Assembly (NCBI GenBank): GCA_003427395.1 | Contig: BFEA01000222.1 | Span: forward strand, 1,182,566-1,211,422 | DNA: 28,857 nt | From: Chara braunii | Taxonomy: Eukaryota > Streptophyta > Charophyceae > Charales > Characeae | Reading direction: 5' to 3' | Part shown: positions 18,841 through 28,822 of the stretch, piece after piece | How the letters are laid out: the number at the start of each line of letters is the position of its first letter | How positions within the stretch are numbered: position 1 is the stretch's first letter | Notes under the pieces: model-generated | What the model saw: the letters and a program-made list of their open reading frames with translations, nothing else | What the model was told of the DNA's origin: nothing | The model's database searches: none | Translations under genes and position numbers: made by a program

Positions 18841-19647
18841 TGCACGCATTCCTAAGAAAAGAAAAACGAGAAAACAAAAGAAAAATGAGACAACAGAGAA
18901 ACAGTGACCCGTAACTGTGATGCACAGACCTCAATTCGAATCCAGACTATGTATTCTCGGCCCACACAGACAAAATGGAAGTCTAATGTCTATCTCTGCT
19001 CCGCGAGGCATCCTTGCTAATTTGCAGGGGCCCTTCGGAAATGAGACTGGACACAACTCGGACATGCACACCCACACGCATACACATGTGCTCACAGTGT
19101 TGGGGTATGGGGTGGCCCCAACTTTTTTCCCTCTTGCAGTTTGAGTTTAAGAAACGTGGGGCATGTTTGGCCACCCCACCCTGTCCTTTCAATTTTTTTT
19201 ATTTTTTTTTTGATGATGCGCCTCATGTGCCGCGACCCGGCGCACGGGATGCGCGACAAGTATGTGTAGTACACTTTGAATTTGATTGCTGTGTTTTTAC
19301 CGGACCGAGTCCGATTAGGCTTGAGGGGATCTCATACGTAGTTGGACCAGACTGTGTTGCTGAATTAGATCTCTCTAATCTTATTTTGTTTTTATTTTTG
19401 TCTGCTCTCCAGTCCAAATGAATTGTCGCTCCGGTCTAGGAGTTCTACCTTCTCTTCTGATTGAACTTAAACCGTTTCTTCCATTGGGTTAACTAATGAC
19501 CATATCCACACGATCGCGGACGAGGGAGAGAGTAAAGAGAGACAGGACATCGAGTGTCGCACTTGAGGGCGTCAGAAAAAAGAAGCGGAGCGCCCGTCCA
19601 AGGAAGACGGTAGGGGACCCTCATTGTGAGAGGCTTTCGCAGCTGAC
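18841..19647. other. Unassigned DNA upstream of gag
   Basis: Only low-complexity pieces are visible: T-runs at 19190-19211 and a CA-rich patch at 19068-19086. I could not find an LTR end or primer binding site immediately upstream of the gag start at 19648, so the 5' limit of that element is unknown. Confidence 0.4.
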
Positions 19648-21143
19648 ATGGCAACGAGATCCGTAAAAGCTTCAGCCAATTTGAAGGCACAAATGGATGC
19701 CGCAGACGAAGAGGATAGACCTTCTTTCTTTATCCTCTACGAAAATGCACTGAGGAAGGAAGCGAAGGTGGAGGAAAAAGCAGCGGAGGAGAAGGAAAAG
19801 GCCACTATACAGGGCCATGAGGAAGTCTTTAAGACAATACCCTCCCTGCCTGATGAGGCACTGATCGATTGCCACATGATGAGTACTCTCTTTGGCTTTG
19901 TGTCCCAGTTGTTTGATCAGGTGAAAGACATGTCGGGTACCATGGCCCATATGGAGAAGAGGCACAGCGACCAGCTGCAGCAAATAGCAAATCTGCAGCA
20001 GACCAACCTTAACCCCCCGCTTCTTCCAAATGCATCAAATTTCGCTGCCTTGTCTACCACCCATGCCCCCCTCTACTCTTCTTCATCTTTGAGCTTGACG
20101 AGTATGGGACCTGCAACAGGTGCACCTTCCACTGCTGTTGCACAAAGTAGCGGCGCAGAGAGCTCTGCAACTGGTGCAGTCCCAATTCCAGTTCTTGCAA
20201 ATCCTGACCCTAGTAATGGATTTTCCTATGTGGATAGAAAGGCGGTCGTGTTACGGCCTAGATACGGCGGGAAGGACGATGTCATGTCCTGGCTCACACT
20301 ATGCGAGCATACTTCGACATTTTGGGAACTCCCCCGATTACTCAATCGGTGGTCGTGGGAACCAATGTCGTGCCCGAAGTACGGAGCTGGGTTGAGCTCC
20401 AAGCCATACAGGCCGGATATGCCAGACTAGACATGAACAAGCGGCTGAAGGCCACTGAGATCACGACACTCAAGGAACTCTTCATCAAACGCTATCAGGA
20501 TCTACACGTTGCAGCAAGAGCAAGATACCGGCTTGACTATGCGCAGCAAGTGGGTCAAGAGTATGAAAGACCTGATGACACATCTCAGCAATCTCTTTGC
20601 CACACCCGGCTTGGAGATGACAGCACAATCATGTCTAGATGTTGTCAAAGGCACGGTACCCTCGACCATTACTAATCGTCTTGGGCTAGGGCTTGACGAA
20701 TACACATACGGGCTTTCCCTCATGAAGGATGTAGTCAGGTTAGAGGCACAAGACCTCTTCCACGCAACAGGTAGCGTCAAGAAGACCTTTGGTCACAGAC
20801 GGCATGGAGGCAACAACCGTTTTGCATCACACGACCTGTTGGAGTCCGATGATCAGGCTGGTGCAGATGGTTCTACTCTTGATAACGATCAAGAGCAAGA
20901 TGCTGACCTGGCGTGTTCTTCGACTTACGAGTCTGAAACTGTAGATGATGATGAACCAATGAATGCCTTTAAAAACACTGCCTTCAAGAGTAAGACACCA
21001 AGGAACTCAATGAAGAACAACACTAACACCATTCACCTCTCCAAAGGAGCAAAGATTCCACCCAAACCGGAGGATCTTGCCACAAAACCATGGGTAGATC
21101 TCCGGATTAGTGAAAGTGAGTGGAAACACAGGATAAAGAAAGG
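19648..21143 (+). pseudogene. Ty3-like gag, frameshifted
   Basis: Gag forms the particle core. From ATG 19648 there is a Lys/Glu-rich stretch likely to be coiled coil (residues 40-65), a Ser/Thr/Ala-rich linker, and then the capsid region. That region starts VLRPRYGGKDDVMSWL and continues in a second frame from about 20300 (MRAYFDILGTPP, RYQDLHVAARARYRLD). It passes to a third frame from about 20530 (KWVKSMKDLMTHLSNLF, DVVKGTVPSTITNRL). Two frameshifts make it dead. An acidic linker leads to WKHRIKKG at 21142, where an LTR interrupts the gene; the zinc knuckle resumes at 22465. Confidence 0.85.
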
Positions 21144-22460
21144 TGGTATGATCCTGGCCAATTTCGAGAAACACATTCATCAGATAATACAATGCTATCC
21201 AATTGCAGAAAGAAATGAATGAACTTGAGACGAGAGATAGATTAGAAGAAGAAGAAGAAGTTAGAAAGAAGAAGAAGATGATGTACACCAGCATAGACAG
21301 ATGACAAGGCTCTTCTTCTTCGCCCAACAATCTCCTCCTCCTTATCTCCCCCTTCTCTTATTCATACAAGAAATAATAATACAACGTTGAATCGCTGATC
21401 CAGAATCAATGTCCGAGTTCCTCTTCTACTGCCGACATCACTTGAGGTCCACCATAGCCATGGCCACCTCTTCCTCTCTTCACTCTCATAGGCCGAGGCT
21501 ATGGCGGACTACTAGGCCTTGCCTAGATGCCCAAAGGACAACCCAAAGCAGCAATGGCTGCTCAAGCTCAGACCGCCATGTTTGACCCTGCCTCGAAGCT
21601 TCTTGGTGTAGCTCAACCCCAGCTAGGGCCTTCCTGCTGCAGCGCCCACCAAGGTGACGAAGATGGATGCCACCATAGCCAGGTAAGTACCTCTGTCGTT
21701 CGTCCCCCTTCCTGTCCTTCTTCCTCCTCCTTGTCCTTCTCCTTCCCCCAGCGGCGCTGCTCCGGATAGCGCTGCTCCAGCCGGCGCTCCAATCAGTGTG
21801 TCGCCAAACTTGCACACCGAGAATGAGGCCGCGCTCTTCGCCCGGCTGGGAGATATAGCGGCCTGCTTGCCTCTTCGGGCGGTGACTTCCAGGCCGCTCA
21901 GCCTTCCAAGCAACCGGTACCTCCTCCCTTTCAGAGGGAAACATCATTGCAGACTCTGATATTGCCCGTACAGGCCCTAGACCCAGACTGATTGGACTGG
22001 TACCCGCCTAGACCTAACCTACAACTACTGGGCCTCTAAAAATGCCACTTTTGTCTTCTTCTGCTCGGCCTCCAGTACCCGCACATCTACCTCTTCAAGG
22101 TGCGTTCCCGGCCTACCCGCTACTTGAGTGTTTTTCCCGCTGCAATCCCTCAATGTCACAGCCACGGGTAAGTACCGGCCCTGAGGGCCCAATGAACGAG
22201 CAAGTGCCCTTGCGGGCCACACACACACTCAAGCCAACCAGCACTCAGACAGGCACGGCCACACACATTCAAGCCAACCAGCACTCAGACAGGCACGGCC
22301 ACACACACACTCAAGCCAACCAGCACTCAGACAGACATGCAGTCCAGCAAGCGTGCACACACAGACTTAGTAGCAGGCGGGAAACTCAGCAAGTCATTCA
22401 GTCTACGGGCAAAACTCAGAAATCAGCCGTGTGTTTCAATCCATGTTTGGACGGGTCACA
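21144..22460 (-). mobile_element. LTR (copy B, - orientation) inserted into gag
   Basis: A 1,317-bp sequence reads TG...CA on the + strand and is homologous in inverted orientation to the LTR at 15802-17267. It is flanked by aagg (21140-21143 and 22461-22464); allowing one base of ambiguity at the LTR end the duplication is aaagg. Deleting it with one duplication copy joins the gag frame precisely into a zinc knuckle. No internal element sequence accompanies it, so it is a solo LTR left by LTR-LTR recombination. A three-copy CA-rich repeat at 22217-22340 (period 40-42) is specific to this copy. Confidence 0.88.
22217..22340. repeat. Three-copy 40-42-bp repeat inside LTR B
   Basis: The motif caagccaaccagcactcaga recurs at about 22230, 22270 and 22312, each preceded by a short CACACA run. 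LTR A carries only one related stretch here (about 15940-15965 in reverse). Confidence 0.9.
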
Positions 22461-22781
22461 AAGGGGTTTGCCTGCATTGCACCAAACCGGGATAATTAGT
22501 CCAACACTGTTTCAGATTGCAGCAAGGAAACCAGCAAAGGGGGTAGAAATATTATCAACACACTGTACAGAAGGAGAGGCTGAACAAGTAAGTGCAGGTC
22601 CTACGGACTCTGATCCCACTCAACAATCCTCTCTTGAGACCCCATCTGATGCTGATTCCAACGCCGAGAAATTGCATATCCTCTACAAAGAGCCTTGGGT
22701 GGAGTTGGAAGAGATTTGACTTTCATGATCTCTTGCTGCGTTGGGCTCAGATGAAGTAAGAGCGCGCAGGGGAAAACGAAG
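22461..22781 (+). pseudogene. Gag 3' part with broken CCHC zinc knuckle
   Basis: Directly after the LTR the gag frame continues as VCLHCTKPG, stop, LVQHC (22469-22510). This is a nucleocapsid CX2CX4HX4C knuckle in which the His codon position is TAA (22493-22495). Beyond it the frame is lost again. A shifted open frame to 22719 encodes an acidic linker (DADSNAEKLHILYKEPWVE) and leads to the protease at 22782. Confidence 0.75.
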
Positions 22782-23639
22782 TTGATCTTCTTCAAGCTCC
22801 GCATTAATGGTCGATACATCCGTGCGTTGGCTGATTGTGGTGCAACCGCCAACTACTTCTCACCGCACGACATTCGTAAGGCACGCTTGGAAATGAAGCA
22901 AGCGGCTTTGCAAAATCCTTGTCGGACCCAAGTGGGCAACCGAGAGGTTGTCACATCTACGTATGCAGTCAAAGGCGTGCGCACTACCTTTGATGCAGAC
23001 CGCACAATCACACATGAGCTAAACTTCTATGTCCTTGATAAGTGCCTCTTCGACACGGTTATTGGCTTAGGCTGTTTGCAGGCCCAATGCGAAATAACCA
23101 AGTGGAAGGACTCACAATTCATGGTCAAAGATACCATGGGGATCGAGCATCCAGTCTTCTTGGATGAACCGTGCGACTGCCAAGTGACTTTTCTCAACGC
23201 AATGAAATTCTGCAAGAAGTGGCACAGGTACAAAGATGATGAGCAAATGTATATAGCCTTTGTTAGGCCTGCTCACATGCCTTTTATTTTTGTTGTAGAT
23301 AATGGTTCTACTTTGCATGTTGTTTCTACGTCTAATGCTACTTCTACCTCTCCTAAATCTACTTCTAGTCCAAACGATTATACTCCAAATGTTGTTGTTT
23401 TTATTGCACCTATGCAGTCCGATATGCTTGCACCAGATCCTGATTGTCCACCTTTGGAGATTCCATCAGAAATCCGCAGTTTTCTCAACCGATTCCCTGA
23501 AGTTTTAGCCGAACCACGTGGAGTTCTTGTGCATCCAGTCCTACACAAGATCGAGTTGATAGAAGGCTGCACTCCTCCAAAAGGTTGTCGACCGAATAGG
23601 CTCAGGCGAATTGGAGGAGTTGCGAAGAGATATCGATAA
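22782..23639 (+). pseudogene. Ty3-like pol: aspartic protease and linker
   Basis: The retropepsin that cleaves Gag-Pol is seen as FFKLRINGRYIRALADCGATANYFS. The catalytic Asp is residue 18, but the usual Ser/Thr of D(S/T)G is Cys here. VIGLGCLQAQ corresponds to the second conserved strand. The linker ends FLNRFPEVLAEPRGV, then [19 protein letters not shown], the standard lead-in to Ty3 reverse transcriptase. A frameshift at about 23600 separates it from the reverse transcriptase frame beginning 23611. Confidence 0.85.
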
Positions 23640-24310
23640 CATACTTGAAAAAGGATGGATCAAGTCGAGCGAATCCGAATTCGGTGTCCCTAAGAAAGGA
23701 GGCAAATTACAGATGTGTATTGATTACCGCGGACTGAACAAAATAACAAGAAAGAATGCATACCTTTTGCCACGCATTGATGATCTGCTTGATGTTGCAG
23801 GTGGATGCAAGGTCTTCAACAAGATCGACCTCAAGTTTGGTTACCACCAGATTGAAGTCGACCCTGCAGACCAACATAAAACTGCGTTCAAAACTCGCGA
23901 TGGGCTGTACGAATTTACCGTCATGCCCTTTGGTCTCACGAATGCACCGACGACCTTCCAAAGGCTCATGGACAAGATGTTCCGCAGTCAGCTCAATCGA
24001 TTTGTTGTTTGTTGTTTATTTGGATGACATACGAATCTTCAGCAAGGTGACGGAGGAGAACATGAGTCACCTTGAGGAAGTGTTGCAGATCCTCAAGGAT
24101 ACGCAACTCCATCTCAACTTAGAGAAATCTGAGTTTGGGAGAGACAACGTCATCTACCTTGGACATCGGTTGTCCGCTGCAGACCTAGAGCCCGAGGCAA
24201 CCAAAGTCGAGGTCATTCACAAATGGCCTCAACCAACAAATGTCTGAGAATTGAATTCTTTTCTTGGTCTCGCGTCATACTACCGTAAGTTTATGCCCAA
24301 ATTGATATGA
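23611..24310 (+). pseudogene. Ty3-like pol: reverse transcriptase, truncated
   Basis: Motifs in order are [46 protein letters not shown] (catalytic Asp, residue 73 of the frame) and [16 protein letters not shown]. After a frameshift near 24005 in a ttgtttgttgttt run come YLDD (24017-24028), NLEKSEFG and YLGH. After a TGA at 24245-24247, SFLGLASYYRKFMPKL runs to about 24305. About six residues are missing between EFG and VPKKGG. RNase H and integrase are absent: similarity ends at about 24310, where the oppositely oriented element begins. Confidence 0.92.
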
Positions 24311-24498
24311 GATGGGACTTCGATCGTCGGATGAGTACTTAAGATTTCTAGTTGGATCTCAAGCCAATCCGGGTTAGGTGGACGCATTCCTTTTACACTG
24401 GAAAACTTTAAACTGCTGGTTCGAGCTGAGAACACAGTAGCGAGCATTTGCAATTTCGCAGGACTGATCATCTCAGTTTCTTTCCCTTCTTTATCAAT
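24311..24498. other. Junction between two convergent retroelement remnants
   Basis: The Ty3-like pol (+) ends at about 24310 and the next recognisable frame (-) ends at 24499. This interval has no motif I recognise. A 5'-to-3' junction of this kind implies a deletion or rearrangement joined the two elements. Confidence 0.4.
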
Positions 24499-25167
24499 TT
24501 ATGGATCAGTGGCGCTCGGCCCAATTTTCAATCCCGTCCGTTCCATCATCTCTTCCGTTAGGTCAGGAACGTCATCAATCGGTGCCTTTGCGTTCTCTTT
24601 AACTAATCCTACCATTGTATCTTTCGTAAGTAACGGTCTAGGCAAAGAGACAGAGCGGTCTAGATACTGGATCATTTGTTGGTATCTTTTTTGGAGGGAC
24701 GGCGTTCCCTCGTACAAAGTGCGAGGGGGTTCCAAGAGGTCAGTCATAGTTGCGATTTGCGGGATTAGTTCTCCAAGGAATGAAGCCGCCGGGATAAGAG
24801 TCTCTGTGAGAGTGAGAGAGGTCGACAGAGGCGAGGGGAAAAAGTTCGGTGGAGGCTCCAATCGAAAAGAAAGCGCAGTTTGTGGAATCATCCTAAATTC
24901 TTCTTTGGTTTCATGTTCAAACAGTCGAACCAATTTGTTCCATTCTTCTTCCATAGGCAGATGTCTCATCAATCCCGCGTAATTACTCTCATCGTGTTCC
25001 TCCTCTGCATTCGAAAAGAAAGCGCAGTTTGTGGAATCATCCTAAATTCTTCTTTGGTTTCATGTTCAAACAGTCGAACCAATTCGTTCCATTCTTCTTC
25101 CATAGGCAGATGTCCCATCAATCCCGCCTCATTACTCTCATCGTGTTCCTCCTCTGCATCCATAAGC

Positions 25168-25205
25168 GGTTAACTGGGACCCCCACTTTTCAGCCCCAGT
25201 TAACC
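25168..25205. repeat. 38-bp palindromic module, copy 1
   Basis: GGTTAACTGGG (25168-25178) pairs perfectly with CCCAGTTAACC (25195-25205) around a 16-base loop containing ccccacttttcag. The module recurs at 25502-25540 at the same place in the next repeat unit (after cataagc). Confidence 0.85.
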
Positions 25206-25501
25206 GAGGGGGTTCCAAGAGGTCAGTCATAACTGCGATTTGCGGGATTGGTTCTCCGAGGAATGAAGCCGCAGGGATATGAGTCTCTGTGAGAGTGAGA
25301 GAGGTCGACAGAGGCGAGGGGACAAAGTGAGGTGGAGGCTCCAATCAGAAAGAAGGCGCAATTTGTGGAATCATCCTAAATTCTTCTTTGGTTTCATGTT
25401 CAAAGAGTCGAACCAACTCGTTCCATTCTTTTTCTGTAGGCAGATGTCCCCTCAATCCCTCGTAATTACTCTCATCGTGTTCGTCCTCTGCATCCATAAG
25501 C

Positions 25502-25540
25502 GGTTAACAGGGACCCCCCACTTTTCAGCCCCAGTTAACC
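25502..25540. repeat. Palindromic module, copy 2
   Basis: GGTTAACAGGG (25502-25512) and CCCAGTTAACC (25530-25540) form the same stem with one mismatch and one extra C in the loop. It marks the right edge of the repeated linker block. Confidence 0.85.
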
Positions 25541-25793
25541 TCCTCAACCCTGAAAAGTGCATTGCAGATTATTTTTTTTAGTTTTTTTTGTTTTTTTTCT
25601 TTTGCCCTGTTTTATTTTTGGTCGAGGTCTATGTGTGCCAAGTTTGGTGTTTGTTGGGGTCTTGGAGTTGACTATTTTGGCTATCCTTGAAAAATCCTGA
25701 AAATCTTGAAAAGCTGAAAAGAGTGAATTTTGCATGAAAACACACTTTTAAAGTTGTTTTTCAATTTGTTTTCAATTTGTTTTCAATTTGTTT
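25541..25793. other. T-rich spacer with an 11-bp tandem repeat
   Basis: T-runs occur at 25570-25601. The unit ttttcaatttg is repeated almost four times at 25758-25800, overlapping the end of the - strand protease frame. No gene is recognised. Confidence 0.7.
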
Positions 25794-26201
25794 TCAATTA
25801 GTGAGAATGTGTTGTTTGGAATCGAAACGTAGTCGTGCACCTCCTGCTATACCCCAAGGTAATCCAAGTAGCACCAAATATGATTGTACGTCAATTACCA
25901 ATGCATTTACTAAAACGTGCCATCGCCCAATCTTAATGGCAACATTTTTGATCCTCCAGACGATGTGCATGGTCTCTTCATCTGTCGAGACATAGTTGTC
26001 TTTTCGCGACAGGAAGAGGATGGAGTTTACCCGTCCGGTCTTTCGAACTGTGTCGAGCGAAAGCGCTATGGCGGATGATCCAGTATCTACTAACGCATCG
26101 AATGGCTTCCCCCATACTTCGCTATCACATTCTGCAGTTTTCCATAGAATCGGTCGGACACAGATAAAGTGATCTTTCTCTGCGTATGAGATCGTCGCCA
26201 C
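25794..26201 (-). pseudogene. LTR-retrotransposon aspartic protease
   Basis: The - strand frame contains FDALVDTGSSAIALS (catalytic Asp at residue 39, intact DTG) and SYLVLLGLPWG, the paired hallmarks of a retropepsin-like protease of LTR elements. It is continuous in frame with the upstream gag-pol segment except for a TGA at 26204-26202. This protease differs clearly from the one at 22782, so it belongs to another element family. Confidence 0.85.
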
Positions 26202-26790
26202 TCATGTGGCCTCGGACTCTCCCGAATTTTCGACGACAGTTATGGGATCAGGCGGGCGATGTACAGGTTCCGCCATTTCCTTCTTGTTCTTTAACATCTC
26301 TTGAACATGCTGATAGGTAAATCTCTTCTGATTCTTTTGGCATTGCTGGAGAAGCTTGTCATTTGTGGTCTCATATATGGTTAGCTGGTGGTTGACGGGG
26401 ACTTGGATATCTAATCTTTTTAACGTTTGCAGAACATCGATTTCTCTTCTCCGGAACTGAGGACCAGGTTCCGAATCGTGTTCCACCCATTCAAGCTCTT
26501 TTTTTTGGGGTCGAATAGCTCCAATTAGTCCTGCAAACTGGAGGTACTCAGTTGGATCGACGACATCTGCAACTTCAAATAAAGCCCCAAAAGTCGACAC
26601 AATCATATCCGGTTGTGGGGGAGGAAGTGGGGAAGGGGAACCATTTTCTGCTTCTCCTGTTCCTGCGAGTAGGACAACTACTCATCCTTGATTGGCAGCC
26701 ACCGGTGCAGCCGCAGGTGGAGGTTGATTCCTCTTGGGCAGGGGGCAGTCTTGGGCAAAGTGTTCGGGCTGCTTACAATTGTAGCATTCT
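26202..26790 (-). pseudogene. Gag zinc knuckle and gag-protease linker
   Basis: A CCHC knuckle, CYNCKQPEHFAQDC, lies at 26786-26745 with all four metal ligands intact. A Pro/Ala-rich stretch follows. After an in-frame TGA at 26684-26682 the same frame continues through a Ser/Pro-rich region, TFGALFEVADVVDPTEYLQF and an acidic Lys/Glu-rich linker to the protease. It is the nucleocapsid end of gag joined to the start of pol in a single frame. Confidence 0.85.
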
Positions 26791-27824
26791 ATTCTTCCCT
26801 GTTGTACAACACTCGAGTGAGCTACAGGGGGAGCAACTGAGGTTTGAAGAGGGGGGGCAGGTAGTAAAGGGTAGTAAGGAGGAGAGGAGTGGAGCGTGAT
26901 ACCTTGGCGACATTGGCGTGCGTATTCATTAGATCTCGCAGAGCCTACTCCAATCGGTCCATCTGTGACGTCTCGCTCTGGATCAAATGGTTCATCTATT
27001 TCGCTTGTCGGGAGGTAGCCGTATGGATCATGTGGGCCAGATGAAGATTGGTGATGGGTGTTGCCGCTTCTGATTGCGGTACGACGGCGGCAACGGGGAT
27101 CGTCTTGGAGGGAGGAGGAGACGAGGGGGAAGAGACGATGGCGGAGGGAGCATGAGAGACATGACTCAGTGCTGGTCCGCTGGGGCTTTCAGGATCATGG
27201 CGTTGGTAAAATCGCCCAATCAATCGGAGCCACGATCTTCGTTTTGCAGCCACATCTTCTATCGTATCTGCTATATCCTCTTTCACCCTGCTCTATATAT
27301 TTTTGTGTGTCTGCGAGTCAAGCTCGAGAGCTTTGGCAATGATCGCCAATAGTTGAGTCATTTTGGGAGGGGCTTTCTTTTTCAGTTTCGCTTTTAAGAC
27401 CGGGTTGCGAAGATGATCTATGAACCAGTCTCGAGCAACATTCTCTTCCCGCCCAGACTTATCTTGTTTGAAATCTGTCCATGAAGTCTGGCAAGAGCTC
27501 CCTTGGTTCTTGAGGGTGCGTTTTCAGCACAAACCATGAAGCGTCCTCACTTACTTCGTCAAATCTGCCAAAAACGCCTTCTTGAACGTACCCAATCTAC
27601 CCATTGGTTGTGTTTAAACCAATCGTGTGCAGTATTTCGGACGAGCAAAGTGATAACTCAGGGTAGATCAGCCGCGTCATAGCCCTGCTCTTCCACTGCT
27701 TCGAGCCATGCCTTTGGTGACTGTGGTTAGCATAGAATGGAAAAGTGGTTGGGATGCTTACCATTACACGAGGAGCAGGCACATTAGCGTTAGCCATAGC
27801 TGTTTCCTTTCTTGTCTCTACCAA
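26791..27824 (-). pseudogene. Gag (capsid region) of the - strand LTR element
   Basis: The start is at 27824 (MVETRKETAMANANVPAP) or at the internal ATG 27797-27795. Within a few frames one reads AWLEAVEEQGYDAADLP and AHDWFKHNQWVDW, which resembles the capsid of plant Ty3-type gag with its characteristic W-F pair. Several stops and frameshifts break it between 27700 and 27000. A Ser/Pro-rich segment (PPPSSLPPRL) precedes the zinc knuckle. The assignment rests on the order primer site - gag - knuckle - protease. Confidence 0.65.
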
Positions 27825-27920
27825 CCTGTTTTGGGTGATGGGAGAATTTTTCCTATTCGTTCGAGCGTGTGCTCGTTCTCCCGCCAGCTCGCCTCACTAA
27901 TACGAGAAACAACACATGTC

Positions 27921-27933
27921 GGTTCCGATACCA
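27921..27933 (-). promoter_or_regulatory. Primer binding site candidate of the - strand LTR element
   Basis: TGGTATCGGAACC (- strand) lies about 100 bases upstream of the gag start. It resembles the initiator-Met type TGGTATCAGAGCC with two differences. The expected LTR end CA is not directly adjacent; the nearest candidate is about 16 bases away (TG at 27945-27946 on the + strand). Confidence 0.6.
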
Positions 27934-27937
27934 ACCT

Positions 27938-28730
27938 CACGCCGTGTTTTGTCCTTCGGTTGGAGTGGAAATTTGTGCGAAATAAGCCCTGAAGGACAAA
28001 AAAATGGGGTGTGCCAAGGATTTTGAGGGATATTGGGTGTGGGGCCACAAACGGAACTGAAAGCCCCCATGCGATTCCAGTCTTAGTGAGGAAGGACCAC
28101 GGTCCGGCAGAAAAGAAATGGCGCGCACAACTTTCAAATGTTCACTCAATCCAAAAAGTATCTTTAAACTTCAATGCGAGCTACTCGGCGTCTTTTCGAA
28201 CGGAAAGGCGAGGGTAACCACAAGGGATCTCGTTTTCAAATTAAGTCCCGACGCCATTCACTACAGAGTTCAGAATCTGACGTGGATGGTCTCACCGTGG
28301 TCGCTCTTTCCCTGTGTCCGTCCTCGCCATGTGTCCAGTAGTGGAGCCCCTTCTCCCGGTAACAGTGCGACGACAATCGTTGCACAGAGTTTTGGGCCAG
28401 TGGGGCGCTACTGCCGTCCACGGGATGACAATCGGTTTATTAAAAGGCAATAATAAAGAGTACGGGGGAAAGTGGGTATCCACGAACCCCAAACCCCTCA
28501 TCCCGGGTGGAAAATAATAGCGTTCGCCGATCTTGGCGATAACTTCTTGTACGTCCCACTCGCTATGTGTCCCCCCCTAGGCCACGGCCGCCTCCGACTT
28601 GGCCGCGGCCGAGGAGGTCGGTCGCGCGGCCGCGCCACGGCCCAATGGGGGCGTGCGCGGGAAATCGACGCGCGCGCACGGGCGGCGCACGGTGTTTTTT
28701 GTGACTACCTAAAATAATTTAAAAAATAGA
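27938..28730 (-). mobile_element. Possible 5' LTR of the - strand element
   Basis: By position, the sequence to the right of the primer binding site should be the LTR of the gag-protease element. I cannot verify it, because no second copy lies in the window. It contains no convincing gene. Bases 28560-28695 are extremely CpG-rich (GGCCGCGGCC, GCGCGCGC). The right boundary is arbitrary. Confidence 0.35.
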
Positions 28731-28737
28731 AAAAAAA

Positions 28738-28822
28738 ATCATTGATTGATTGTTTTTTTTTATTGATTGATTGATTGACTGATTGATTGATTGATTGGTT
28801 GATTGATTGATTGATTGATTGG
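28738..28822. repeat. (ATTG)n microsatellite
   Basis: Around 18 units of attg/gatt, with a T-run at 28751-28760 and a few variant units (gact, ggtt), lie next to the CpG-rich block. A short G-run and a C/T-rich stretch close the window. Confidence 0.95.

Larger units (their letters stand above)
24499..25540 (-). pseudogene. Tandemly repeated linker region of the - strand LTR element
   Basis: Downstream of the - strand protease there is a frame at 24972-24499 with LVRLFEHETKEEFRMIPQTA and a Leu/Pro-rich continuation to PDLTEEMMERTGLKIGPS. The segment occurs about two and a half times in the DNA: 24723-25010, 25011-25160 (partial) and 25206-25500, sharing ttcttctttggtttcatg. It may be the protease-reverse transcriptase linker or a lineage-specific extra domain. 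No reverse transcriptase follows before the junction at 24310. Confidence 0.6.

Noticed and set aside
19648-24310. Single intact Ty3 element bounded by the LTRs at 15802 and 21144
   Set aside because: The two LTRs are in opposite orientation, and LTR B lies inside gag with its own target duplication, so it is a later insertion and not this element's end.
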